Shown here: in pieces, positions 27,001-34,446 of the stretch
Layout: every line of letters starts with the position of its first letter
How positions within the stretch are numbered: the stretch's first letter is position 1
Origin: Flavobacteriales bacterium
GTDB taxonomy: Bacteria; Bacteroidota; Bacteroidia; Flavobacteriales_C; GCA-002722245
Reading direction: 5' to 3'
NCBI GenBank assembly: GCA_023251095.1
Contig: JAHEZL010000002.1
Coordinates: 62,001 to 126,000, forward strand
Length of the DNA stretch: 64,000 bases
Notes under the pieces: model-generated
What the model was told of the DNA's origin: nothing
Database searches by the model: none
What the model saw: only the letters and a program-made list of their open reading frames with translations
Made by a program: the position numbers and the translations under genes

Positions 27001-27283
27001 GGGACTAAGGGATAAAGACAGAAAAAAAAATATTGAAGGACCTGATAATCAAAAGTTTTATCAATATAACGAAAATACGGGCGCAAATCCTGATGAATTT
27101 CGTGCCGGAGTGGGCTATTATGGAATATTAGGATTTCGATTTGGAGATGATAAAGAAAGCCGAAGGGGTACTATTCAAAATGATATAATTCATCATTGGA
27201 CAGGAAATCCTTATTATCATGTATTGGATACACCAAATAAAACGTATTTTCAATTTGGAGGAGGGGGCGGCGGCTTGTGGTAA
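21017..27283 (+). CDS. Giant SpvB/RHS-repeat protein with polymorphic-toxin-like C-terminus
   Basis: 2088 residues. In order: signal peptide (1-21); SpvB/TcaC-like N-terminal region (about 95-165, LGMGWDINVGSTISRVG); at least seven FG-GAP/VCBS calcium loops (DxNGDGxxD type, about 400-755); many YD repeats (about 1000-1600, YTYDGFGRN, YTYDTFGRL and others); RHS core (about 1655-1770, TDHLGTPVLLT, then NRYSYAWNNPLKYTDPSGN); and a variable C-terminus (about 1775-2088). The last 190 residues (GDNGDRYRTA, FSLGFNLFTGDAG, YFQFGGGGGGLW) recall polymorphic toxin type 23. RHS cores form a shell that holds and cleaves off the toxin. No T9SS domain is present. Base use is clearly more AT-rich than in neighbouring housekeeping genes, suggesting transfer. 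Confidence 0.85.
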   Translation: MNKIIKIILALVLFCYQLNFAQTSVELHSSESGNPLHVAKEIVNLTPGFSYKPSTGQLGDYKIDDAIVGDVNYGGVPLGTDLSQRAINTSYVVGLTQGTASVSSSGSASFNVPVSLPAGIGSITPSISIGYSSTGGNGLLGMGWDINVGSTISRVGSTIYHDGKVRSIDLDANDNLTQDGMRLILRSGSNMTNGAVYRTELETFSTITAIGTQGIGPAYFKVETKDGKIVEYGNNEVAKLVSADPSMSTVLIWYITKISDLNGNYIEYKYKNDGGQIVLDEILFTGNINAGLTPLNKVKFQYINRSDISSIYIAGKEVKRNLLLDRIKIYTESNLFKEYQFVYTSRLYSFLTEIIEFGNDGSRFNSTAFQYETPVNAGAQMVTSSYSPIPNSAQSEEADVFSGDYTGDGITDALLAIPKGGPHKKFKLYQGTLGGVFNKILDKQLSATELSYTAHLGQYREQVYYFSDFNGDGKSDYFLIKQGAAGILDHFYINYSNGSDFISSIMSNSSSCGYGYANLSGNIRTGDFDGDGATDILTYLSNSSNTQWEIAIYYPRRNEVKRSTYSYDILNLGCTMIVSDVDSDGKNELFVSDSYMNIYEFDVVGSQLVVNKIYDKGFELGFRFGAANMKSGDFNGDGKTDFFTAAQYYGNGAYNYKIHYSKGKVFGPKQIINEQGVDVLVSPSLFETINFDLSNYSSDVQVADYNGDGKSDILIHGNNLVNIFYSNGRGFSGPFQCAINPVDKNYIYPGDYNGDGRVDELYYRGIGAEPVLIQINKDNKELLLKKTYDGFNNSTEFTYSNIANPSVYSKNYTVSYPLQLLSVGIQVVATLKTNNGNGGVEVNAYQYSNALIHKQGKGFLGFQSTTTSNISNNIKVINLYQADLTTHYTPILTSQNNFNLLTGSLMSESNNEYYFSNSIAGANYFSYLKKNNSINYLTGVNSNIVHDFDALTGNLLKSTSTTQNQTTTNESTFSSYGNPVSTKVTTIRNIGGVSEEPYIRNSSFTYDVKGNLLTQTIDPTDAKKITNTFTYNSFGQVLTQVVTASGVSPISTSINYNNKGLVTRKYNPQGQYEEYTYDGFGRNIKVQDVVGLISEYTYDGFNRLVKVKSATGVESTTKMGWDIQVGNNSDLSSVSTVYYSLTQATASPSRQIWFDSFGREKVQKVDGVKVTCINRLYDNCGNVRVSTFPYFSGETPIKITNSYDEFNRIKLTQTDGIYPGTTYNYSFDSGNSITTMNTPEGQTTTVVDPGGKTLSLTDNGGTLNYKYYSSGNLKSVEMGSVIMVSLTYDLQGNKIEMIDKNAGTISYTYDTFGRLLTQTDNGKVSTMVYDQFGKMISRNTTEGTTTYDYNTSGMAINQIKKITGLNGHFVQYDYTSDFGRVQKVTEQISSEIFITQYQYNSIGQQISTTYPSGFIAKNQYTSKGELYKITDNTESISIWERLTTNQFRKYTSSKLGNGLTTTKTFNAYGFPVNIKAGSILDLTMDFNSSTGNLNYRKDNLLSLTESFTYDNLNRLTGAQVNNLSALNVSYANNGNINNKSDAGGYVYDQNKINAVAEITNPQNIPIQKQEIYYTSFNKAFSLEEGPNKVNISYGVNNERIKAVISENNVEVLSRYYLPDYEKSVVGSNTTEVTYISTPDGVAAIHVKENGVESLYYVYTDHLGTPVLLTKSDGSIVYKQSFDAWGRKRNPNTWDYELNSYSVAQPKWLYRGFTGHEMLPQFSLINMNGRMYDPVLGRMLSPDVQIQNAGFSQNYNRYSYAWNNPLKYTDPSGNDIFTDFGSAVQGFMSSLFNASPAKGNVSKSQLDIAAAQFGQVAEVYLQVAVVEQVVVFTVAVAGPVGAALVLSETGYDIQKYLLPVAIHIDINLGTHKDGIGIETSIGVPQISPLSARVHGGVAYNWKNYDVSPGWEFKYGGEVGITPYLVIGSTRYNSPGGKFDQTVGSARVGIPYLNIKYENDWFPAVPIGDNGDRYRTASVKVQAGPFSLGFNLFTGDAGLRDKDRKKNIEGPDNQKFYQYNENTGANPDEFRAGVGYYGILGFRFGDDKESRRGTIQNDIIHHWTGNPYYHVLDTPNKTYFQFGGGGGGLW

Positions 27284-27300
27284 AAACGAAAAAAATAAAT

Positions 27301-27828
27301 ATGAAAACATACATTCTACTTATACTTCTGATGAGTTCATTTACTGGTTGTTCGGGTTTTTTAGACGATGAATTATCTATTAAAAGAACTGACTACTCTG
27401 GAAATGAATTGAAAATTAGCGGTTATTACTATTATGATTATGGAAACAGTAACCCTGAAGGATATATGGATGTCTATTTTTTGTTCAGGAATGGTATCAT
27501 ACTTGAGGGAGGGACATTTAAAAAATCAGAATTGGTGGATGAAGAAGCTAAATATCAAACCAGCGGATGGTCTGCAAGTATGAGAAAATATAAAGATGTA
27601 TGGGGCGTTTTTAAGATTCAAGCCAATAACATTGAATATGAGCGATGGTATTCTGGAGAACCACCATTAAAATCATATGTAAGTTCCGGAGTCATTTTAA
27701 ATGACAGCACTTTTCAGATCACTAAATCCCGTCGTTCCAATGGTAAAGAGGTAACAAGTGAAAATACAATTTATCGTTTCAAAGCTTTTAGCCCTAAGCC
27801 AGATAGTACAAATACATTTGTAAAGTAG
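27301..27828 (+). CDS. Lipoprotein next to RHS toxin, candidate immunity protein
   Basis: 175 residues from ATG 27301; an earlier in-frame ATG adds a short charged leader. Lipobox SSFTGCSG. The body is a mixed alpha/beta sequence rich in Tyr (YYYYDYGNSNPEGYMDVYFL) with no family I recognise. It starts 17 bases after the RHS protein stop and shares its AT-rich base use. Polymorphic toxins are usually followed by their immunity gene, and a membrane-anchored one suits a toxin acting in the periplasm or arriving from outside. The role is inferred from position only. Confidence 0.65.
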   Translation: MKTYILLILLMSSFTGCSGFLDDELSIKRTDYSGNELKISGYYYYDYGNSNPEGYMDVYFLFRNGIILEGGTFKKSELVDEEAKYQTSGWSASMRKYKDVWGVFKIQANNIEYERWYSGEPPLKSYVSSGVILNDSTFQITKSRRSNGKEVTSENTIYRFKAFSPKPDSTNTFVK

Positions 27829-28115
27829 TGTTTTTAAAAAATAAATGTCCAAGGAAATCATCTGTACAGCCAATGAATCAACAAAAAATAATAGATATTG
27901 ATAATTTTTAGATCAATGATACTAACTTGTACTGTATAATTTCTATTCCCCATACTGCTTCAAATCCCTTATCCTTATTCCCGGATAATAAATATAGATT
28001 ATTGAAGGAAGGGTAAAAGTATAAAAAGATTAGGATTGCTGTTTAAGTAGGAAATCAAGATTTTAAACTTAAAATACTTGCCATCGCATAATTTTTTTCT
28101 TCCTATTTTTATTTC
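27829..28115. other. AT-rich intergenic gap
   Basis: I see no gene, clear terminator or repeat here. It separates the RHS cassette from the O-acyltransferase pair. Confidence 0.6.
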
Positions 28116-29540
28116 ATGGTTTTCAGCAGCATAACTTTCCTTCTCTACTTCCTTCCGCTGTTTCTGCTGACTTACTACATCACCCCCCAAAAATATAAAA
28201 ACATTGTGCTCCTTTTTTTCAGTGTTTTCTTTTATGCATGGGGGGCACCAAAATTCATTTTCGTAATTCTCGGAACCACGTTTCTTGATTTTCATTTGGT
28301 GCAATGGATGGGTGCTGCAAAGAATATTTTTCAGAAGCGCTTACTCCTGACTCTATCAGTTTCCTTAAATCTCGGCCTCCTGGTTTATTTTAAATATTCC
28401 AACTTTTTTATTGAAAATGCTAACGCCGTTTTATCAGTATTCGGAACATCCAGTATCCATTGGACAAAGCTCATTCTCCCTATTGGCATTTCGTTTTATA
28501 CTTTTGAAACCATCACTTATGTAGTTGATGTTTACCGGGGAGTGCATAAGCCGTTAGATAAATTTTGGGATTACCAGTTGTACATTATCCTTTTCCCGAA
28601 ATTGATTGCCGGACCCATAGTGCGCTTTCATGAAATTGCCGACCAGATCAACGACCGCTCTCATAATGATACTACAGATAATCGTCTTCTGGGTTTTTAC
28701 AGGTTTGCTATCGGTCTCGCAAAAAAAGTGTTGATTGCAAATCAGTTGGGAATTTATTCAGATGAAATTTTTGGGATGCACACCTATCTTCATCTGGATG
28801 CCTATACTGCATGGATAGGCATTTTAGCTTATTCCTTTCAATTGTATTTTGATTTTTCAGGATATTCGGATATGGCGATTGGTTTGGCAAAAATGATAGG
28901 ATTTAAATTCCCCGAGAATTTTAATAATCCTTACATCTCTCAAAGTGTTACTGAATTTTGGAGAAGGTGGCACATGACGCTTGGCAGCTGGATGAAAAAC
29001 TATTTATACATTCCTTTGGGTGGCAATAAAGTGAAATCTAACTACCGCTTGCATTTCAATTTATGGTTGGTTTTTTTAGCTTCCGGTTTCTGGCATGGAG
29101 CGTCATGGAGCTTTATAGTATGGGGTGCTTACCACGGTTTATTTTTAATAATGGAAAAATCCTTTTTGTTAAAAGTGTATGATAAAATGGGTAAATGGCC
29201 AAGCATGCTTCTTACTTTTTTTGTGGTAGTAATTGGTTGGGTTTTCTTTCGGGTAGAAAAACTGGAAGACGCTTTTGTGTATATCAGTCGGCTTTTTCAA
29301 ATGGATGGCAGTGCTAAGTTTTTTGATCATGAATTTTATTTCTTCCTTATTGTGGCAATATTTTTTGCCTTTTTTACTTCTTTTAAATACGGACAAAAAA
29401 TTCACGATGCGGTTTATTTTAAATCCTATACCAATGCTGGATATATTGTGATGACCCTGATCACAATGCTTTTATTTACGATTTCGGTGAGTTCAATTAC
29501 ATCGGCAGAGTTTAATCCTTTTATTTATTTTAGGTTTTAA
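28116..29540 (+). CDS. MBOAT-family O-acyltransferase (AlgI/DltB-like)
   Basis: 474 residues, about ten or eleven membrane segments. The family signature is intact: FDFSGYSDMAIG, WRRWHMTLGSWMKNYLYIPLGG (about residues 280-302) and the catalytic His in GFWHGASW near residue 326. AlgI-type enzymes move acetyl groups from a cytoplasmic donor across the membrane to a periplasmic partner that modifies a polysaccharide. The partner is encoded directly downstream with a one-base overlap. The acceptor polymer is unknown; no alginate genes are near. Confidence 0.92.
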   Translation: MVFSSITFLLYFLPLFLLTYYITPQKYKNIVLLFFSVFFYAWGAPKFIFVILGTTFLDFHLVQWMGAAKNIFQKRLLLTLSVSLNLGLLVYFKYSNFFIENANAVLSVFGTSSIHWTKLILPIGISFYTFETITYVVDVYRGVHKPLDKFWDYQLYIILFPKLIAGPIVRFHEIADQINDRSHNDTTDNRLLGFYRFAIGLAKKVLIANQLGIYSDEIFGMHTYLHLDAYTAWIGILAYSFQLYFDFSGYSDMAIGLAKMIGFKFPENFNNPYISQSVTEFWRRWHMTLGSWMKNYLYIPLGGNKVKSNYRLHFNLWLVFLASGFWHGASWSFIVWGAYHGLFLIMEKSFLLKVYDKMGKWPSMLLTFFVVVIGWVFFRVEKLEDAFVYISRLFQMDGSAKFFDHEFYFFLIVAIFFAFFTSFKYGQKIHDAVYFKSYTNAGYIVMTLITMLLFTISVSSITSAEFNPFIYFRF

Positions 29541-30826
29541 TGAATTTATTATTGCGTAAAATATTATTGATTCTTGTTTTTGGGATGCTGCTTGTTCCTC
29601 ACATTCAGGAGCAATTTGGCGTAGTTTCTATAGAACCTTTACAAGGAGGATTCATGCCTGCTGCCGACACTTCTTTTTCTATTAAAGGATGGTTCACCGG
29701 AAAATATCAAAGCAAAAAAGAAAAGTATTTGAATGAAAATTTTGGATTCAGAAAGACGGCTGTCCGATTAAACAATCAAATTGATTTTTCTTTTTTCGCC
29801 AAAACTAACGTGAGTAAATTTATTATAGGAAAACAAGGGTGTATCTACGCCAAAGAACACCTTGATGCCTATACCGGAAAAGATTTTATTGGCGAAGACA
29901 GCATTACACATCGTATGCAGCGCCTGAAATTCGTTCAGGATACGCTAATAAAAATGGGCAAAACTTTCATTTTCGTTTTTGCGCCAGGCAAGGCTTCTTT
30001 TTATCCTGAGTATTTTCCTGAGGGATATTCTGATGCTATGGTGGAGAAAAACAACTATCGTGTTTATTTAAAACAGGCGAAAGAACTTGGCGTAGCTTTC
30101 ATTGATTTCAACAAATACTTCATCGACAATAAATCCAAATCAAAATATCCGCTTTATCCCTTGAAATTCGGGATACATTGGAGTGACTATGCAGCCTGTT
30201 TGGCAATGGATTCCTTGGTGAAATATATTGAAAACGACAGAGCGCTTGATCTGCCTGATTTTTACTGGAAGAAAACGGAAATCACCTTTGCCAGAAATAT
30301 AGATATTGACATTGTGCCTCCTATGAATTTACTTTATTTTTCATCGGAAGATAAAATGGCCTATCCCCGTTTGATGATTCAATCCGGCCAGGGAAAAGAA
30401 AGGCCACGAATTATGGCAATCTCCGATAGTTTTTACGCAACCTTGCACAACAAAGGATTTACAAAAGCATTTTCCCGCAATCATTTTTGGTATTACAATA
30501 AGAGTCTGGTGGATATAAAACTTACCAGAAACATTCCACTGGAAGAAGAAATCAGGAATAGCGATGTGATTCTCATTATGTCGACAGAAGCCAATTTAAA
30601 AGATGTGAGCTGGGGATTTATTGATGACGCCTATAACCTTTATGCTAAAGGAGCCAAACCTTATTATGATGCTACGCTTCCCATGATCAATTACATAAAG
30701 ACGGACGCGGCATGGATAAAATCCATTCAGGAAAAAGCGGATGCTAAGGGGATTTCAATGGATTCCATGCTTTATCTGGATGTGAAATGGATGCTCGATG
30801 AGGAAGCGAAAAAGCAGCAACGATAA
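29540..30826 (+). CDS. AlgX/AlgJ-like SGNH-fold acetyltransferase partner
   Basis: 428 residues with an N-terminal signal anchor. The conserved features of the AlgJ/AlgX/DHHW family are present: FAPGKASFYPEYFP, the GIHWSDYAA segment that corresponds to the DxHW motif, and a nucleophile region AISDSFYATL, where the usual GDSF has lost its Gly. It probably takes acetyl groups from the MBOAT protein upstream and puts them on an exported glycan. The end of the gene is followed closely by the first copy of a 56-bp duplicated segment. Confidence 0.82.
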   Translation: MNLLLRKILLILVFGMLLVPHIQEQFGVVSIEPLQGGFMPAADTSFSIKGWFTGKYQSKKEKYLNENFGFRKTAVRLNNQIDFSFFAKTNVSKFIIGKQGCIYAKEHLDAYTGKDFIGEDSITHRMQRLKFVQDTLIKMGKTFIFVFAPGKASFYPEYFPEGYSDAMVEKNNYRVYLKQAKELGVAFIDFNKYFIDNKSKSKYPLYPLKFGIHWSDYAACLAMDSLVKYIENDRALDLPDFYWKKTEITFARNIDIDIVPPMNLLYFSSEDKMAYPRLMIQSGQGKERPRIMAISDSFYATLHNKGFTKAFSRNHFWYYNKSLVDIKLTRNIPLEEEIRNSDVILIMSTEANLKDVSWGFIDDAYNLYAKGAKPYYDATLPMINYIKTDAAWIKSIQEKADAKGISMDSMLYLDVKWMLDEEAKKQQR

Positions 30827-30830
30827 GAGC

Positions 30831-30886
30831 ATTATTATTTGCCGCCGCCACTTTTAAATAATAAATTTCCAATAAAACAGTTAATT
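30831..30886. repeat. Duplicated 56-bp segment, copy 1
   Basis: 54 of 56 bases match 32022-32077, in the same orientation. This copy lies just after the AlgX-like stop. It also carries a TTG-N20-TAaaTTTC promoter pattern. Confidence 0.85.
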
Positions 30887-31008
30887 CGCTACTGTTTTGT
30901 TCTTACGCGCAAGGCCAGGTGATGTTAGCGGATATACATATGGGCGTTCATTAGATACAAAAATGAATGTGCCTGGCGTTACAATGTTTTTTTAGAGTAG
31001 ATTTATAG

Positions 31009-31905
31009 ATGAAATTTCTTTTTGTAATAATTGTAAGTTTTTTTAGTTTGTCAACTGCGCTGTATTCGCAGCAGCTTACAAAAGAAATATGCGCTTCATT
31101 TAAACCCGATGAGTCCCTTAAAGAAATTACAGAATATTGGATTAATGGCCGGGATAGTTCATTAGTTAGCAAAGAGTATTATTCTAATGGCTTTTTGCGC
31201 AAGCAACAAATATTTTGGCAAGACACTTTACGAATTGAATCTACTTTTAATTATGACGGCAAGGGGGTTTTATCTTCAATTGATAAGCAGGTGAAAGATA
31301 ATATTCCTGATTCTGTCAAAACGTCTTTGTTCTTCCTATATGACCAGAATAACAATGTTTATTTTGAAAGGTCGATGATTTTTTCTTTGGTTAATCCTGA
31401 TTCCTTTCAAGTACATTATCAAACGTTTACAAATTACATTTATAAAGATGGATTAATTATCTATTCCAATTTGATAAATGACATGGCGGATGGTGGAGGA
31501 ATCCAAACCCAGAGTTATCATTATGAATACGATAAAAAAAACAGGCTTAAGAAAACTTCTGTTCATAATTTGGGCGATCCACTAGATGAATATCTCTTAT
31601 TGAGTGAGCGATTTTATGACAAAAAAGGAAATCATATAAATACAATTAAATATTGCAATGAAAATGGTTTTGATGTCAATGGAAATGAAATAAAAGTTCC
31701 TTGCTTAAATGACACGTCATTTTTTGATTATAATTCCAAAAATCAATTGCTTGAAGAACGTCATCATGTAAAGGCGATTTTTATTGGATCAGATCAAAAA
31801 ATCAAGATAAAATATCATTACGATAAGCAAGGAAGGTTGATTTCTATTTTTAATATTATAGAGGAGGATAGAACACTAATATATCGTCGATATTTTAAAT
31901 ATTAA
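31009..31905 (+). CDS. Secreted YD-like repeat protein
   Basis: 298 residues: signal peptide (about 1-21, ending LYSQQ), then several motifs of the YD or toxin_RHS type (FNYDGKGVLSSIDKQV, HYEYDKKNRLKKTSVHN, YHYDKQGRLISIFN) in an otherwise Lys, Asn and Tyr-rich protein. There is no sorting domain or core domain, so it is not a full RHS toxin. Base use is AT-rich like that of the RHS cassette. It lies between two copies of a 56-bp segment, which suggests arrival as an insertion upstream of porZ. Function unknown. Confidence 0.7.
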   Translation: MKFLFVIIVSFFSLSTALYSQQLTKEICASFKPDESLKEITEYWINGRDSSLVSKEYYSNGFLRKQQIFWQDTLRIESTFNYDGKGVLSSIDKQVKDNIPDSVKTSLFFLYDQNNNVYFERSMIFSLVNPDSFQVHYQTFTNYIYKDGLIIYSNLINDMADGGGIQTQSYHYEYDKKNRLKKTSVHNLGDPLDEYLLLSERFYDKKGNHINTIKYCNENGFDVNGNEIKVPCLNDTSFFDYNSKNQLLEERHHVKAIFIGSDQKIKIKYHYDKQGRLISIFNIIEEDRTLIYRRYFKY

Positions 31906-32021
31906 AGACCGGTTTTACTCTTTAATTTTGGTTAGAAGGATATTAATTTCATTGATCTGATTCTGTATTGCGGAAAGGAGCAGTTCGAATTCAGGAAGAG
32001 CTGTCAGGCCTATTCTACAAT

Positions 32022-32077
32022 ATTATTATTTGTCCCCGCCACTTTTAAATAATAAATTTCCAATAAAACAGTTAATT
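32022..32077. repeat. Duplicated 56-bp segment, copy 2 (porZ promoter)
   Basis: Second copy of the segment at 30831-30886, differing at two positions. Here it lies directly upstream of porZ and probably supplies its promoter. Confidence 0.85.
32030..32060 (+). promoter_or_regulatory. Probable porZ promoter
   Basis: TTG (32030-32032), a 20-base spacer and TAAATTTC (32053-32060) give the Bacteroidota pattern. A transcript would start near 32065, about 33 bases before the chosen porZ ATG. Confidence 0.55.
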
Positions 32078-32097
32078 TGGTGCTAATGATGTTCCGA

Positions 32098-34434
32098 ATG
32101 AAAAAACTAATACTCCTTTTTGCCTTTAACCTGATGTTGTTTTGCGCCGATGCGCAGGGAGTGGCCATTGGTGAGTGGCGCGATCATTTGCCCTACACCA
32201 AAGGGATTGCGGTGGGTGTGGGTGGAACTAATGTTTATTGCGCTACCAATCCCGGCATGTTTTATTATGACAGTCAGGATAAAACGGTGAACCGTTTATC
32301 CAAATCAAACGGCTGTTCCGACATAGGCGTAAGCAGTCTGGCCTACTCTTCGGACTACAGCATGGAAATACTGGGTTATTCCAACGGGAACATTGATTTG
32401 CTGATAGGCAAACAAATTGTGAACCTTCCGGATATCAAGCGCAGCAGCATTTTAGGAAATAAAACCATCAATCATATTTTTGTGTCGGGCAGCATTGCTT
32501 ATCTCTCCTGCGGATTCGGAATTGTGGTTTTGGATCTGGCCAAACAGGAAATAAAAGACACTTATAAAATCGGCAACAACGGCACTTTTATTTTTGTAAA
32601 TGAAATAGCGGTGTACCACGATAAAATTTATGCCGCTACAAAGGACGGACTCTATTCGGCCAGCTTAAACAATAGCAATCTGGCGGCTTTTCAAAGCTGG
32701 ACAAAGCCTGCGCTCCCTGCCGGAAACTTCAATACTATCGCCGTGGTGAATGATATTTTGTATACCAATTTTGATAAAGCGGCTAGCGGAAATCAGGATA
32801 CTTTATTTGCTTATGACAATAGCGTTTGGAGCAAACCTGCTCTGGGCGTTTATTACAGCAACAATGACATCAGAGACATCAATGCAGGTGCTTCGGAATT
32901 ATTGATTTCTTTGTACGACAAGGCCTGGGTAGTAGCCGCCGATTATTCTTTAAAATATGAATTCAGCGGCTTTAAAGTAAATCCTTATCCCGATTGGGCT
33001 ACTTCGGCAAGACCGATGGAAATGGTGGAGCAAAACGGTGAATATTGGATGGCCGATTCTCTTTTCGGACTCATTCATTTTAAAGACAATCTCAATGAAC
33101 AGATGATTCCCAACGGGCCCAATTTTGTGGATGTGTGGGAAATGAAAGCAAAAAACGGACAGCTTTGGGTAACTACCGGAGGCTATGACAATGCAATAAA
33201 TCCAACCTATTCCAATAGCGCATTTTCTTCTTACGATGGTGCGCAATGGACGGTTTACAACGATTTGATTACTCCGGGATGGGTAGGGGTTCATGATTTA
33301 ATTTGTTCGGCTCCTCATCCAACAGAGGCCAATCATGCCTTCATAGGATCTTTTGGTTATGGCTTGATTGAGTATTCAAATGGCTCAATAGTGGCCGGAT
33401 ATAGCAAGGGAAATAGCTCATTAAAGGACATTAACGGCAATGGTACGGTGTTGGTCACCGGTTTGGATTATGATGCCGAAAATAGTTTGTGGGCGCTCAA
33501 CTCTGGAGTGCTTGGAGGAGTGGTAGATGAGCCTTTGCATAAGTTTAAAAACGGAACCTGGAAGGGTTATAAAATTCCAACCATTACTTCCAATTCTACC
33601 ATGCTGGTCAAACTCATGATTGATTCCGAAGGCAACAAATGGATGATCAAAACCAAAGCGAATTTCGGCGCTGTAGTGGCCCGTGAAAAATCTAACGGGA
33701 CTGATTTTTACGTGCGCCATTTCGGGATCAATTCCGGCAACGGAAATTTACCTTCCGAAAAAGTGAATGATATTGTGCAGGATAAAAAAGGGAAAATATG
33801 GTTTGCTACCGATCAGGGAGTAGCCGTTTTAGATTTTAGCGATGATATGTACGGCTCCGCTTCTTTTGATGTACAACAGATATTGATTGAGGAAGATGGT
33901 GTATGGCACCACCTCCTGGAATCGCAAAGAGTAACGGCCATTGCGGTGGACGGTGGAAATAAAAAATGGTTTGGAACCGAAGGGGCCGGTGTTTTCCAAT
34001 TGTCGGAAGACGGCACCAAACAACTGCAGCATTTCACTATGGAAAACAGCGCATTGATTTCCGACAATATCATTGATATTGCGATTGACGATGTTACGGG
34101 AGAAGTTTTTTTCGGTACCGACAAAGGAATTGTTTCTTACCGCGGAACGGCTACGGAAGGGGCGGAGAGTAACGGACAGGTGTATGCTTACCCTAATCCG
34201 GTGCGACATGAATTTACAGGAACCATTGGCATTAAAGGATTGGTGAACAATGCCTTTGTGAAAATAACAGATGTTACCGGAACCTTGGTTTATGAAACCA
34301 AAGCGGAGGGCGGACAGGCTACATGGGATGGTAAACGCAACGGAGAGCGCGTACAAACAGGAGTTTACCTGGTATTTATTTCCAACGATGACGGAACGGA
34401 AACTGCGGTGACTAAAATTTTGTTTATCAATTAA
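32098..34434 (+). CDS. porZ: PorZ, T9SS attachment-complex protein
   Basis: 778 residues from ATG 32098, chosen because it starts directly at the signal peptide (MKKLILLFAFNLMLFCADAQ). It begins IGEWRDHLPY and contains repeated two-component-type propeller blades (for example INHIFVSGSIAYLSCGFGIVVLDL, then KIWFATDQGVAVLDF), two seven-bladed propellers in the known Porphyromonas structure, and ends with a T9SS-type domain (YPNPVRHEFTG ... VQTGVYLVFIS). PorZ belongs to the surface attachment complex that works with the PorU sortase. The porZ-recO order is common in Bacteroidota. It supports the reading that the sorting-domain proteins here are exported. Confidence 0.9.
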   Translation: MKKLILLFAFNLMLFCADAQGVAIGEWRDHLPYTKGIAVGVGGTNVYCATNPGMFYYDSQDKTVNRLSKSNGCSDIGVSSLAYSSDYSMEILGYSNGNIDLLIGKQIVNLPDIKRSSILGNKTINHIFVSGSIAYLSCGFGIVVLDLAKQEIKDTYKIGNNGTFIFVNEIAVYHDKIYAATKDGLYSASLNNSNLAAFQSWTKPALPAGNFNTIAVVNDILYTNFDKAASGNQDTLFAYDNSVWSKPALGVYYSNNDIRDINAGASELLISLYDKAWVVAADYSLKYEFSGFKVNPYPDWATSARPMEMVEQNGEYWMADSLFGLIHFKDNLNEQMIPNGPNFVDVWEMKAKNGQLWVTTGGYDNAINPTYSNSAFSSYDGAQWTVYNDLITPGWVGVHDLICSAPHPTEANHAFIGSFGYGLIEYSNGSIVAGYSKGNSSLKDINGNGTVLVTGLDYDAENSLWALNSGVLGGVVDEPLHKFKNGTWKGYKIPTITSNSTMLVKLMIDSEGNKWMIKTKANFGAVVAREKSNGTDFYVRHFGINSGNGNLPSEKVNDIVQDKKGKIWFATDQGVAVLDFSDDMYGSASFDVQQILIEEDGVWHHLLESQRVTAIAVDGGNKKWFGTEGAGVFQLSEDGTKQLQHFTMENSALISDNIIDIAIDDVTGEVFFGTDKGIVSYRGTATEGAESNGQVYAYPNPVRHEFTGTIGIKGLVNNAFVKITDVTGTLVYETKAEGGQATWDGKRNGERVQTGVYLVFISNDDGTETAVTKILFIN

Positions 34435-34446
34435 ACAGCAATAGTT

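Noticed and set aside
31009-31905. Complete RHS toxin
   Set aside because: Only a few YD-like motifs, no RHS core and no toxin domain.
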